DNA of 64,000 nucleotides from Thiosymbion sp942492625 (lineage in GTDB: Bacteria > Pseudomonadota > Gammaproteobacteria > Chromatiales > Chromatiaceae), in the NCBI GenBank assembly GCA_942492625.1, contig CALOFM010000006.1, positions 1 through 64,000 of the forward strand, given 5' to 3'. The notes under the pieces are model-generated. The model was given only the letters and a program-made list of their open reading frames with translations. It did not search any database and was not told the origin of the DNA. How positions within the stretch are numbered: the stretch's first letter is position 1; each line of letters begins with the position of its first letter. The position numbers and the translations under genes were made by a program. This document shows positions 56,842 to 64,000 of this stretch, one piece after another.

Positions 56842-58704
56842 TCACCAGGGTTTGCCCGAGGTCACCGTACCTTCCTCAGCGGCTCGGGACCGATACTGGT
56901 AGAGGAATTTGCGCCGCAGCAGGCCGGCCGGGTCGTCCGGGATACGCCGCAACCACTGGTTGGCGGCCTGCTGTGCCTCGCGCTCCTCGGTGCTGGGCTC
57001 GTCCCGCGGGGAGGCAGACTCTTCCGTTGCTTGCTCGTGCGAATGCTCCGCCGCCTCGTCCCGGTAGTCGGCCGCGGCCTGCTCTGTCTTCTCCCGGTCC
57101 TCGGCCTCTGCGGGTTCCCCCTCATCCCCGGGGTCGGAGTCCGAGCCGTTGCTGGAGGTTTGGTCCTGCGGTGTCTGTGCGGCTTCTCCGGGCTGATCCG
57201 AGCCCTGTGTGTCCGCCTGATCCTCCCCCTCTCCGGACTCCTGCCGCTGCTCACCTTCTTGCTGCTCCTGACCGGTCTCGTCCCGTTCCTCGGAGCCGGC
57301 ATCTTGCTGCCCTTCTTCTCCTTCGCCTTGGGACTGCTGCTGTTCTTGCTCCTGCTTGAGCAGCTCCTCGATCAGTGCCTTGTTGTAGGCCGCGTCCTGC
57401 ATTTCCGGCGCCTTGGTGAGGGCTCGGTCGTACGCGGCGATGGCTTCCTGTAGCTGTCCCGATTTGGCCAGGGCGTTGCCGAGATTGTAGTGACCATCGG
57501 CCTGGTCGACGTCCGCGAAGGCCGCGGCGGCGGCCTCGAAATCGCCCAGGCGGTAGCTTGCGGTGCCCCGCTGCCCGGGTTGCACGGCCAGGTCGAGGGC
57601 GCGTTCGTGCTCGCCGCGGTCCAGTGCCGCCGCGGCTTGCTGGTCTGGGCGCTGCCAGAGGTCGTCCCAGGAAAAAGCCATCGCCGGCTCGGGCGCCATC
57701 AGCGCGCCGCTGATCGAAAGGGATAGCGCCAGCATCCAGCCTTTGCGGAAGGACAGGGCCCCCAGGGGCAGGACGGCGAGCAGAAGCCAGGGCCCGAGCT
57801 CACGCCAGACCTCGGTCCGGGCTTCGTCATCGGACAAGGCCTGGTCGGTCAAGCCCGCCGACTCCCGCAAGGTGCGGTCCAAGTCGGTCCCGTCGGCGCT
57901 CAGGCGCGCGAAGGCGCCGCCGCCAGCACCGGCCAGTGCCTTCATCGAGCCCACATCCAGCCGCGCCAGGACGGGATGCTCGTCGTTGTCGAGCACGCCG
58001 GGAACAGGGGCTCCGTCCTCGGTCCCTACGCCGATCACCGAAAGCCTGTGCCCGGCGGCGTGCAGGGCCTTCGCCTCCGTCAAGGCCTCGGGTCCGCCTG
58101 CGTCATCGCCCACCAGCAGGACCTCGCCCCGTGCGGAGCCCGCCTGGGCCAGGAGCTCTACCGCCTTGGCGATTGCAAGGTCCGGGCGGCTCCCCTGCAC
58201 GGGCATGATCTCCGGGACCACCGCGTCGAGCATGGCGAGGATGGTGTCGGCGTCGTCGGTCAAGGGGGATACCACGAAGGCTTCGCCGGCGAAGGCGATG
58301 AGGCCAGCCTGGCCGTCACGGCTGCGCTCCAGAATATCCGCAACCTTGTAGCGGGCGCGGGCGAGCCGCGACGGCTTCAGGTCCGTGGTCTCCATGGACC
58401 GGGACAGATCCAAAAGGATAACGCGCGCCAGCTCGCCACGAAAGGCGGGGACCGGGAGCCGTTCGAAGGTCGGGTTGGCCAGGGCCAGGACGGCGGTCAA
58501 CCAGCCGGCGGCTAGCAGCGCCAGGGGCAACCAGCGGGCCTTGGCGCCTGTATGCACCAGCAGGTGGGGGAGCAGGTCGGGATCCACCACACGCTGCCAG
58601 GCGCCCGCCCCCGACCCCCGGCGGCCAACGCCCCACAGGATCGCGGCCAAGGGGAGCAAGGCGAGGAACCACTCGGGATCGAGAAAGTGGAATTCGGATG
58701 GCAT
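56842..58704 (-). CDS. BatB-BatC fusion: VWA domain plus TPR region
   Basis: 620 residues. An N-terminal membrane helix pair (WFLALLPLAAILWGV, and LALLAAGWLTAVLALA), a von Willebrand A domain with MIDAS start ILLDLSRSMETTDLKPSRLA (DxSxS), LIAFAGEAFVVSPLTDD, and GEVLLVGDDAGGPE, then a second hydrophobic segment, and TPR units (GTASYRLGDFEAAAAAFADV, YNLGNALAKSGQLQEAIAAY). A ~150-residue highly acidic Gln/Glu-rich stretch follows, then a conserved tail WLRRIPDDPAGLLRRKF. The same tail occurs in BatC proteins, so this is a natural BatB+BatC fusion. It lies 65 bases after batA. Confidence 0.88.
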   Translation of the reverse strand: MPSEFHFLDPEWFLALLPLAAILWGVGRRGSGAGAWQRVVDPDLLPHLLVHTGAKARWLPLALLAAGWLTAVLALANPTFERLPVPAFRGELARVILLDLSRSMETTDLKPSRLARARYKVADILERSRDGQAGLIAFAGEAFVVSPLTDDADTILAMLDAVVPEIMPVQGSRPDLAIAKAVELLAQAGSARGEVLLVGDDAGGPEALTEAKALHAAGHRLSVIGVGTEDGAPVPGVLDNDEHPVLARLDVGSMKALAGAGGGAFARLSADGTDLDRTLRESAGLTDQALSDDEARTEVWRELGPWLLLAVLPLGALSFRKGWMLALSLSISGALMAPEPAMAFSWDDLWQRPDQQAAAALDRGEHERALDLAVQPGQRGTASYRLGDFEAAAAAFADVDQADGHYNLGNALAKSGQLQEAIAAYDRALTKAPEMQDAAYNKALIEELLKQEQEQQQSQGEGEEGQQDAGSEERDETGQEQQEGEQRQESGEGEDQADTQGSDQPGEAAQTPQDQTSSNGSDSDPGDEGEPAEAEDREKTEQAAADYRDEAAEHSHEQATEESASPRDEPSTEEREAQQAANQWLRRIPDDPAGLLRRKFLYQYRSRAAEEGTVTSGKPW

Positions 58705-58769
58705 CGATCTAGCCTGGAAGACAGAAGCTACGAGTCACGCTAATCACACGAATGTTGTCAAAGACCACA

Positions 58770-59816
58770 TCAAGTTGGGGCATGTCTGCGGGGGCTCATG
58801 GCAGCGGGGCCCGGGTCGTCTCCTCGTGATGGAACCGAGCGACCGAAGCTCGAGAACAACCCCGTACCCGCCAGGCCCAGCAAGGCGCTCAAAAACAAGG
58901 CCGTAGCGAGAGGCCACTGGAAGAGCTCCTGCACCGGGCGGAAGGTCTTCTCGTCCGATACCACGGGCTCCAGCTCGTCCAGCAGGCCGTAGATGGCCTG
59001 GAGTCCGGCGACGTCGCGGGCCCGGAAGTAGCGCCCGCCGGTCGCCTTGGCGATATCCTGGAGCGTGCGCTCGTCGATCCTCGCGCCGCCCAAGGCCAGT
59101 CCAAAGGCCCCGTGGGACTCGGCGCCTACGCCGATGGTGTAGATGCGCACCCCCTCCCCGGCTGCGAGCTCAGCCGCTTTCATGGGGGCGATGCTGCCGG
59201 CGGTGTTGGCGCCGTCGGTGAGCAGGATCAGGATGCGGTTCTCGGCCGCCTGGTCGCGCAGGCGCTTGACCGCCAAGCCGATGGCGTCGCCGATGGCGGT
59301 CTCCCGGCCTGCAAGCCCGACGGCCGATTCGAAGAGCAGCGCACGCGCCGTCTCCCGGTCGAAGGTAAGAGGCGTCTGCAGATAGGCTTGGCTGCCGAAC
59401 AGGATAAGGCCGATGCGATCGCCCTCGCGGCGCTCGATGAAGTCGCCGGCCACCGCCTTGACCGCGGTCAGGCGCTCCACCACCCGGTTGCCGATGACCA
59501 TGTCCTGCTCGACCATGGAGCCGGAGATGTCCACCGCCAGCATCAGGTCGCGCCCCTCCATGGGCAGGGCGATGGGGTTACCGATCAGCTGAGGCCGGGC
59601 GGCGGCAGTCACGAGCAGAACCCAGGCCAGGCCCCCGAGCAGCGCACGCAAGAGCCTGGACCCGACCGGACCGGACTCTGCAGCGGCGAGGGCGCCGAAG
59701 AAGGGAATGCGCAGCGCACTGGCCGGGCGTTGCTGTGCCCGCGGAAGCAGATAGTAGGCGGCCAACGGAAACGGGAGCGCCGCCAGGACCCAGGGCCAAG
59801 CCAGATCAAGGCTCAT
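58770..59816 (-). CDS. BatA: membrane-anchored VWA-domain protein
   Basis: 348 residues from ATG 59816, which overlaps the upstream DUF4381 gene by four bases; the frame is open much further but those residues are the other gene's shadow. Two N-terminal helices (WPWVLAALPFPLAAYYLL, and ALLGGLAWVLLVTAAA), an aspartate-rich MIDAS DLMLAVDISGSMVEQDM, FGSQAYLQTPLTFDR, LILLTDGANTAGSIAP and IYTIGVGAE, and a C-terminal helix LATALFLSALLGLAGTGLF. The VWA domain faces the periplasm between helices, as in the family. Confidence 0.9.
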   Translation of the reverse strand: MSLDLAWPWVLAALPFPLAAYYLLPRAQQRPASALRIPFFGALAAAESGPVGSRLLRALLGGLAWVLLVTAAARPQLIGNPIALPMEGRDLMLAVDISGSMVEQDMVIGNRVVERLTAVKAVAGDFIERREGDRIGLILFGSQAYLQTPLTFDRETARALLFESAVGLAGRETAIGDAIGLAVKRLRDQAAENRILILLTDGANTAGSIAPMKAAELAAGEGVRIYTIGVGAESHGAFGLALGGARIDERTLQDIAKATGGRYFRARDVAGLQAIYGLLDELEPVVSDEKTFRPVQELFQWPLATALFLSALLGLAGTGLFSSFGRSVPSRGDDPGPAAMSPRRHAPT

Positions 59817-60280
59817 GTGTTCCTCCTGATCCAGTCCGCGGCGAGGGCCAGCAGGGCATTCGCATTGAAATCCGGTGCAGGGGCGTAGGGGCCCTCGGCC
59901 AGCACCCTGCCGGGGCCGTCTGCGAACCGGCCCCTGCCGCCGTTGAAATCGAGGAACTCCAGCCAGCTTGGACCGGTGAGAGAGGCAACCTGCGCGCGGG
60001 GAAATCGGGCCAAGGCGACCCGCTTGAGCAGCGCCGATACCTCCGCGGCCAGGTCGGGTCCCACGCCTCGGCCTTCCAAGGCGGCAAGCTCGTCGAGAAT
60101 CTTCCGGCGGCGGCGCAGGAGGCGGTAACGGCGGAGCAGCCGCCAGGCCAACAGGCCGAGCAGCACCAATCCCAGGGCAAACAACACCCACCAGCCAGGC
60201 GCGGGGGGCCAAAGGCCGGGTGTCGGCGGGGCATGGATGTCGCGTAGCGCGAGCTCCTGTCCCAAGGGCATCTGGTTCAT
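59813..60280 (-). CDS. DUF4381 domain-containing membrane protein
   Basis: 155 residues typical of DUF4381: LALRDIHAPPTPGLWPPAPG before a single helix (WWVLFALGLVLLGLLAW), then a basic RRYRLLRRRRK and a cytoplasmic helical segment with LLKRVALARFPRAQVASLTG, WLEFLD. It is found between the DUF58 and BatA genes in proteobacterial Bat operons. It overlaps both neighbours by four bases. The biochemical role is unknown; it may connect the VWA proteins and MoxR. Confidence 0.9.
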   Translation of the reverse strand: MNQMPLGQELALRDIHAPPTPGLWPPAPGWWVLFALGLVLLGLLAWRLLRRYRLLRRRRKILDELAALEGRGVGPDLAAEVSALLKRVALARFPRAQVASLTGPSWLEFLDFNGGRGRFADGPGRVLAEGPYAPAPDFNANALLALAADWIRRNT

Positions 60281-61260
60281 GCCACCGCCTCGAGCCTACC
60301 CGGCCGGCGGCGTCCGAGCAGATCCAAGCCCGTGGCCAGCCGGGCCACCGGGTCATCTTCGGTCGAGAAACGGATCAGGGGGATTCCACGTCCTGCGGTA
60401 AGCGCCTGGACCGCCGCCTGGTGGCGTGCCAGATGGACCTCGTAGCCCCCGCGGCCCTGACGCGATCCGGTATCCAGCACCCCGGCGCGCAAACCGTCGG
60501 TGATGCCGTAACGCCCGGCGGGAGGGGGCGCCAGCTCCAGAGGATCGGCCACCTGGCAGGCGACGATGTCGTTGTGGCGGCGCAGCTTGCCCAGGTGACG
60601 TCCGCTCTCCTCGTCCATGGAATAGAAGTCGGAGATCAGGAACACCAGGCTGCCGGGCCGGGCGACCCGCCGCAGCCGCGCCAGGGCCGTGGACATGGCG
60701 CCGGGATCGCTCAGGTGGGCCAGGCCGGCGAGCGGATCTCCGGCCTTGGCCAGGGCGCGGATCAGGCGCATGACCGCATGCCGGCCCCCGGCCGGCTGCA
60801 ACTCCTGGTGCTCACCGTTGAACAGCAGTGCCCCGATCCGGTCGTGATTCCCGGCGGCGGCCCAGCCCACGAGCGCGGCGATGCGGGCGGCGATGACCGA
60901 TTTGAAGGCGCCGCGCGTACCGAAGAACATGCTGGGACCCAGGTCCAGGAGGGCTACCACAGGCCGCTCGCGCTCCTCCTCGTAGAGCTTGACATGGGGG
61001 CGTCCGGCGCGGGCGGTGATGCGCCAATCCATGTTGCGGATGTCGTCGCCGGCCTGGTAATGACGCGACTCCTGGTAGTCCATGCCGCGTCCGCGAAAAC
61101 GCGAGCGGTGACCGCCGGTAATGACCGAGCGAGAGGGTTGGCCGCGCTTGAGCTGAAGACCCTCCACGCGGCGGCGTAGCTCGATGAGATCCTCGACACT
61201 CACGCGGACGTTGGGGTCTGTGGGCTCTTGCTTCACTTGTGGAGTCATCCTTCTGATCAT
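60277..61260 (-). CDS. DUF58 domain-containing protein
   Basis: About 327 residues from ATG 61260, which has AGGTGA five bases upstream; ATG 61248 is the next option. DUF58 core: GHHRSRFRGRGMDYQESRHY-type region (GRGMDYQESRHYQAGDDIRN), MDWRITARAGRPHVKLYEEE, and a degenerate VWA fold starting VVALLDLGPSMFFG with LVFLISDFYSMDEE. The family is encoded beside MoxR ATPases and is thought to be a substrate or adaptor. Overlaps DUF4381 by four bases. Confidence 0.92.
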   Translation of the reverse strand: MIRRMTPQVKQEPTDPNVRVSVEDLIELRRRVEGLQLKRGQPSRSVITGGHRSRFRGRGMDYQESRHYQAGDDIRNMDWRITARAGRPHVKLYEEERERPVVALLDLGPSMFFGTRGAFKSVIAARIAALVGWAAAGNHDRIGALLFNGEHQELQPAGGRHAVMRLIRALAKAGDPLAGLAHLSDPGAMSTALARLRRVARPGSLVFLISDFYSMDEESGRHLGKLRRHNDIVACQVADPLELAPPPAGRYGITDGLRAGVLDTGSRQGRGGYEVHLARHQAAVQALTAGRGIPLIRFSTEDDPVARLATGLDLLGRRRPGRLEAVA

Positions 61261-61472
61261 ACCCGTCACCTGGGGTTTTCGGCCGCGATGCACGCCTCTC
61301 GCACCCGATAGCCGCGTTGCGACTCCTCCCAATGGAGTCCGCTATTACTCGTCGGCGCGCCTTGCTCTAGGGCACGATAGACGCACCTCGCTTGCCCGAA
61401 AACCCACGTGCAACGGGTATACATTACCTCGCGCTCGTTGCGCCCCTGCGGTTCAAACCTCCTCTCCGGGGC

Positions 61473-62495
61473 TCAAACCATCGGGACGCGCTTCAGCAGC
61501 AGATCGATGAAGCGGTCGGCATCGATTCCCTCGGCCTCCGCCTCGTAGCTCATTAGCACGCGATGGCGCAGCACGTCGAATACGACCGCGTGGATGTCCT
61601 CGGGCGTGACGAAGTCGCCACCGCGCAGCCAGGCATGGGCGCGGGAGCAGCTGTCCAGACCAATGGTCCCGCGGGGGCTGGCGCCGTAGTCCACCAAGCG
61701 GCTCAGCTCCTCCCCGTAGGGGGCCGGGTCTCGGGTCGCCAGCACCAGCTGCACCAGGTACTCCTCCAGGTTGGAGGCCATGTGCAGGGCCATGGACTCG
61801 TCGCGGGCGGCAAATACCTGCTCCTTGGTCACCAGTATGTCGGCCTCCGGGACGGTTGCGCGCCGACGGCCCGCCTCGGCGCGGGCAATGTCCAGAATGC
61901 TGCGCTCGGCGGCGGCCTCGGGATAATCCACCCGCACGTGCATCAGGAAGCGGTCCAACTGGGCTTCGGGCAAGGGGTAGGTACCTTCCTGCTCGATGGG
62001 ATTCTGGGTTGCCATGACGAGGAAAAGGTCCGGCAGTCCGTAGGTCCTGGTGCCGACCGTGATCTGCTGCTCTCCCATTGCCTCCAGCAGGGCGGACTGG
62101 ACCTTGGCCGGGGCGCGATTAACCTCGTCGGCAAGCACCAGGTTGTGGAACAGGGGACCTCGCTGAAACTCGAAGCTGCCGGTCTCGGGGCGGTAGATGT
62201 CGGTCCCGGTCAGGTCGCCGGGAAGGAGATCCGGTGTGAACTGGATGCGCTGGAAATCCCCCTCGATACGGCTCGCCAGGTGCTTGACGGCCGTGGTCTT
62301 GGCCAGACCGGGGGCGCCCTCGACAAGCAGGTGGCCCTCGGCCAACAAAGCGATAAGCAGGCGTTCGACCAGCGCGGTCTGGCCGACGATGCGCCCGTTA
62401 ACGTCCGCACGCAGGCGGGCAAAGGCCGCGCGCACGACGCTCGCGGGCTCGGATGCCGTGGCGGAGCGCTCCGCATTGGCGGTATCTGCCGTCAT
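61473..62495 (-). CDS. MoxR-family AAA+ ATPase
   Basis: 340 residues. Walker A LVEGAPGLAKTTAVKHLASR, GDFQRIQFTPDLLPGDLTGT (MoxR signature), Walker B LVLADEVNRAPAKVQSALLE, sensor 1 LVMATQNPIEQEGTYPLPEA, and sensor 2 in YGASPRGTIGLDSCSRAHAW. MoxR ATPases act as chaperones that mature VWA-domain proteins, which the following Bat genes supply. First gene of the operon; a 210-base gap separates it from the DUF58 start. Confidence 0.95.
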   Translation of the reverse strand: MTADTANAERSATASEPASVVRAAFARLRADVNGRIVGQTALVERLLIALLAEGHLLVEGAPGLAKTTAVKHLASRIEGDFQRIQFTPDLLPGDLTGTDIYRPETGSFEFQRGPLFHNLVLADEVNRAPAKVQSALLEAMGEQQITVGTRTYGLPDLFLVMATQNPIEQEGTYPLPEAQLDRFLMHVRVDYPEAAAERSILDIARAEAGRRRATVPEADILVTKEQVFAARDESMALHMASNLEEYLVQLVLATRDPAPYGEELSRLVDYGASPRGTIGLDSCSRAHAWLRGGDFVTPEDIHAVVFDVLRHRVLMSYEAEAEGIDADRFIDLLLKRVPMV

Positions 62496-62614
62496 TTCTC
62501 GATTCCTTTAATGGTTGAGCTCCAAAGCCGGGGTCGATTAGATTGGTGGTCGCCTCCGGCGTCCCGGCGCTGATCTTACTAAGCCGGAAGACCACAAGGC
62601 CACCCGTTCAAATT

Positions 62615-62899
62615 CTAATCCCTTGCACCTTGCGTGGAGCGTTCCCGAACATTAACTCTCGGTAAGGTTGCATATACGCTACGGGGGAAATAGCCGTCGG
62701 TGCGCAGCACCACCCGTCCCTGCTCTGTCGCCTCGGCCACGCCTTCGCGAATATCCCGGACGGAACCCTTGAACCACTCCGGATGCTCGTGACAGCGGGG
62801 ACTTACCAGGCCGGCGTCTCGGGCGGATTTGCCTTGAGGGGTTGCGCCGGGTCCACCAATAAAGGACAACATGCCGATCAGTAACCAGATGGTTTTCAT
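62615..62899 (-). CDS. Small secreted protein, possibly truncated thioredoxin-like
   Basis: 94 residues with a signal-like start (MKTIWLLIGMLSFIGG). The middle, CHEHPEWFKGSVRDIREGVA and EATEQGRVVL, is close to the N-terminal segment of a group of periplasmic thioredoxin-fold proteins (HPDWFKxSFLDxxEDVxEA), but the sequence then departs (RTDGYFPRS) and no CxxC follows. It may be a fragment left by a frameshift or a distinct small protein. No visible operon partner. Confidence 0.45.
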   Translation of the reverse strand: MKTIWLLIGMLSFIGGPGATPQGKSARDAGLVSPRCHEHPEWFKGSVRDIREGVAEATEQGRVVLRTDGYFPRSVYATLPRVNVRERSTQGARD

Positions 62900-62982
62900 C
62901 TGTGATTTTCTACCCGACCGTTGGATGTTCGCGCATCATAGGGGTTTAGACGCCGTATCATAACCTTCGTCAGCTGCGGGAA

Positions 62983-63630
62983 ATGCCCACAATCCTCTAT
63001 TACATTCACGACCCCATGTGCAGCTGGTGTTGGGGTTTTCGCCCGACGCTGGAAAGGCTTCGGGCGGACTTGCCGAACCATATCCGGGTCGAGCGACTTC
63101 TCGGCGGCCTGGCCCCGGACACGGACGAGCCCATGCCGCAACAGATGCGCGAATGGCTGCAGCAGACCTGGCGGAAAATCTCAGAGCGTATTCCAAGCAC
63201 CCGGTTCAATCATGACTTCTGGGTCCGTTGCGCACCCAGACGCAGTACTTACCCCGCATGCCGAGCGGTCATCGCCGCCCGCCGCCAGGACCCGAGGCTC
63301 GATGAGGCGATGACCGACGCCATCCAGCGCGCCTACTACCTTGAGGCACGCAACCCTTCCGACCGGGATACCCTGATTGAGCTGGCGCGGGAGATCGGGG
63401 CCGACGCCGATGACTTCGTCGAGACTCTCGACGCCCCCGAAACCCAAGCCGAGCTGGAGCGGGAGATCGAGCTGATTCGGGAAATGGACGCTTGGCAGTT
63501 TCCCTCCCTGGTGCTGGACCTGGAAGGTAGCCGCTGGCGGGTGCCTATCGACTACCTGGATGCGGGAGCGATGCTCGAGACCATCCGCATGCTCACTTGC
63601 CTGCGCAGCAGCGAACTTAGCGTACAGTAA
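62983..63630 (+). CDS. DsbA-family (FrnE-like) thioredoxin-fold oxidoreductase
   Basis: 215 residues. YYIHDPMCSWCWGFRPTLER puts a CxxC (CSWC) in the active-site position near residues 13-16, without a signal peptide, so it is probably cytoplasmic. Further on come VERLLGGLAPDTDEPM, ACRAVIAARR (substrate helix) and DAWQFPSLVLDLEGSRWRVP, where the cis-Pro of the DsbA fold is in FPSLVL. It resembles FrnE/2-hydroxychromene-carboxylate isomerase-type DsbA proteins. Convergent with glgP. Confidence 0.88.
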   Translation: MPTILYYIHDPMCSWCWGFRPTLERLRADLPNHIRVERLLGGLAPDTDEPMPQQMREWLQQTWRKISERIPSTRFNHDFWVRCAPRRSTYPACRAVIAARRQDPRLDEAMTDAIQRAYYLEARNPSDRDTLIELAREIGADADDFVETLDAPETQAELEREIELIREMDAWQFPSLVLDLEGSRWRVPIDYLDAGAMLETIRMLTCLRSSELSVQ

Positions 63631-63701
63631 TTCCTCTCGCCGCTTCCTTGGTTACTCGGTGGCGTCCCAACTTTGAGGCACATCGTCAGTCCCTCGCCGC
63701 G

Positions 63702-63727
63702 ACCCTCTCCCTCGACAGGGAGAGGGT
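63702..63727. terminator. Hairpin between convergent DsbA-family and glgP genes
   Basis: ACCCTCTCCCT and AGGGAGAGGGT pair perfectly over 11 bases around the loop CGAC. It lacks a strong T-run, so it may be a dispersed repeat (the CCCTCTCCC type) as well as a bidirectional terminator. Confidence 0.5.
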
Positions 63728-63748
63728 GCGAAGCAGAAGCTGATCGAG

Positions 63749-64000
63749 TCAACCAATCGGCTCCGGAGCCACCGGAACCAGCTTCCAGATGTCCCGGTTG
63801 TACTCGGCGATGGTCCGATCCGAGGAGAAGCGTCCGCTACGGGCCGTGTTCAGGATGGCCATTTTCGCCCAGCGCTCCGGGTCCGCGTAGGCGACGGCGG
63901 CCCGCAACTGGGCATCGCGGTATCCGTTGAAATCCGCCACCGTCATCCAGGGATCATGAGGGCTGCGCATGGCCTGCACGATGGGCTCAAAGATGCCCGG
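63749..64000 (-). CDS. glgP: Glycogen/alpha-glucan phosphorylase, C-terminal part
   Basis: Only the last ~83 residues lie in the window; the start is beyond 64000. PWMTVADFNGYRDAQLRAAV, WAKMAILNTARSGRFSSDRT, and IAEYNRDIWKLVPV form the conserved C-terminal end of glycogen phosphorylases, close to the pattern FSSDRTIxEYAxxIW. The enzyme releases glucose 1-phosphate from storage glucans with pyridoxal phosphate. Truncation here is due to the window edge. Confidence 0.93.
   Translation of the reverse strand, partial: PGIFEPIVQAMRSPHDPWMTVADFNGYRDAQLRAAVAYADPERWAKMAILNTARSGRFSSDRTIAEYNRDIWKLVPVAPEPIG

Noticed and set aside
58770..60356. 528-codon version of BatA starting at 60356
   Set aside because: The first ~180 codons overlap the DUF4381 gene in another frame and are Arg/Pro-rich; the family start is at 59816 with a 4-base gene overlap.

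Overview
The window looks like the chromosome of a GC-rich gammaproteobacterium. The reasons are a macromolecular-synthesis operon in the order rpsU, yqeY, dnaG, rpoD followed by a tRNA-Ile(CAU), a folM/folK/folB/plsY/tsaD neighbourhood, Slt and MltD type lytic transglycosylases, and an aerotolerance-type moxR/Bat operon. I cannot name the genus from sequence alone; a Chromatiales-like background is only an impression.

Region by region. Bases 1-7300 hold a urea-uptake operon on the minus strand (urtA-urtB-urtC-urtD-urtE), then a small lipoprotein and ureD, which runs off the left edge. A textbook sigma-54 promoter and an NtrC-type site lie upstream of urtA. Bases 7500-31000 are ordinary chromosomal genes: an OprD-like porin, a DUF255 thioredoxin-like protein, a Sel1 protein, an inositol monophosphatase family enzyme, Slt, a large class III nucleotide cyclase-like protein, a TauE-type exporter, two relatives of complex I assembly/accessory proteins, folate genes, plsY, tsaD (two frameshifts), then rpsU-yqeY-dnaG-rpoD and the tRNA.

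Bases 31000-47700, immediately 3' of the tRNA, form a degraded accessory island. It contains a broken ThsB-like TIR gene, a possible phage terminase tail, a secreted alpha/beta-hydrolase, a broken TIR-STAND-WD40 gene, an IS4-like relic, a redox/copper cluster (Tat-exported multicopper oxidase, SCO relic, a ~840-residue secreted protein, an intact SCO protein, and a cytochrome c fused to a periplasmic-binding-like domain) and IS66 and IS1595 relics. Most of its genes carry stops, frameshifts or deletions. Bases 47700-64000 return to housekeeping content: an MltD-like lipoprotein, penicillin acylase, a 1-kb AT-rich gap, a secreted unknown, glucokinase, the moxR-DUF58-DUF4381-batA-batB/C-batD operon, a DsbA-family protein and the end of a glycogen phosphorylase.

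How genes work together: UrtABCDE imports urea, and the urease of which UreD is an accessory factor would hydrolyse it, under nitrogen (NtrC/RpoN) control. The MoxR/Bat set probably forms a membrane-associated chaperone/VWA complex. The island's redox cluster reads like one exported electron-transfer or metal-oxidation unit (oxidase, copper chaperones, cytochrome c, sensor/binding domain) that is now partly inactivated. Single-base homopolymer indels recur in ureD, tsaD, the oxidase and the cytochrome, so some frameshifts may be sequencing errors; the internal deletions and nonsense codons in the island are harder to explain that way.
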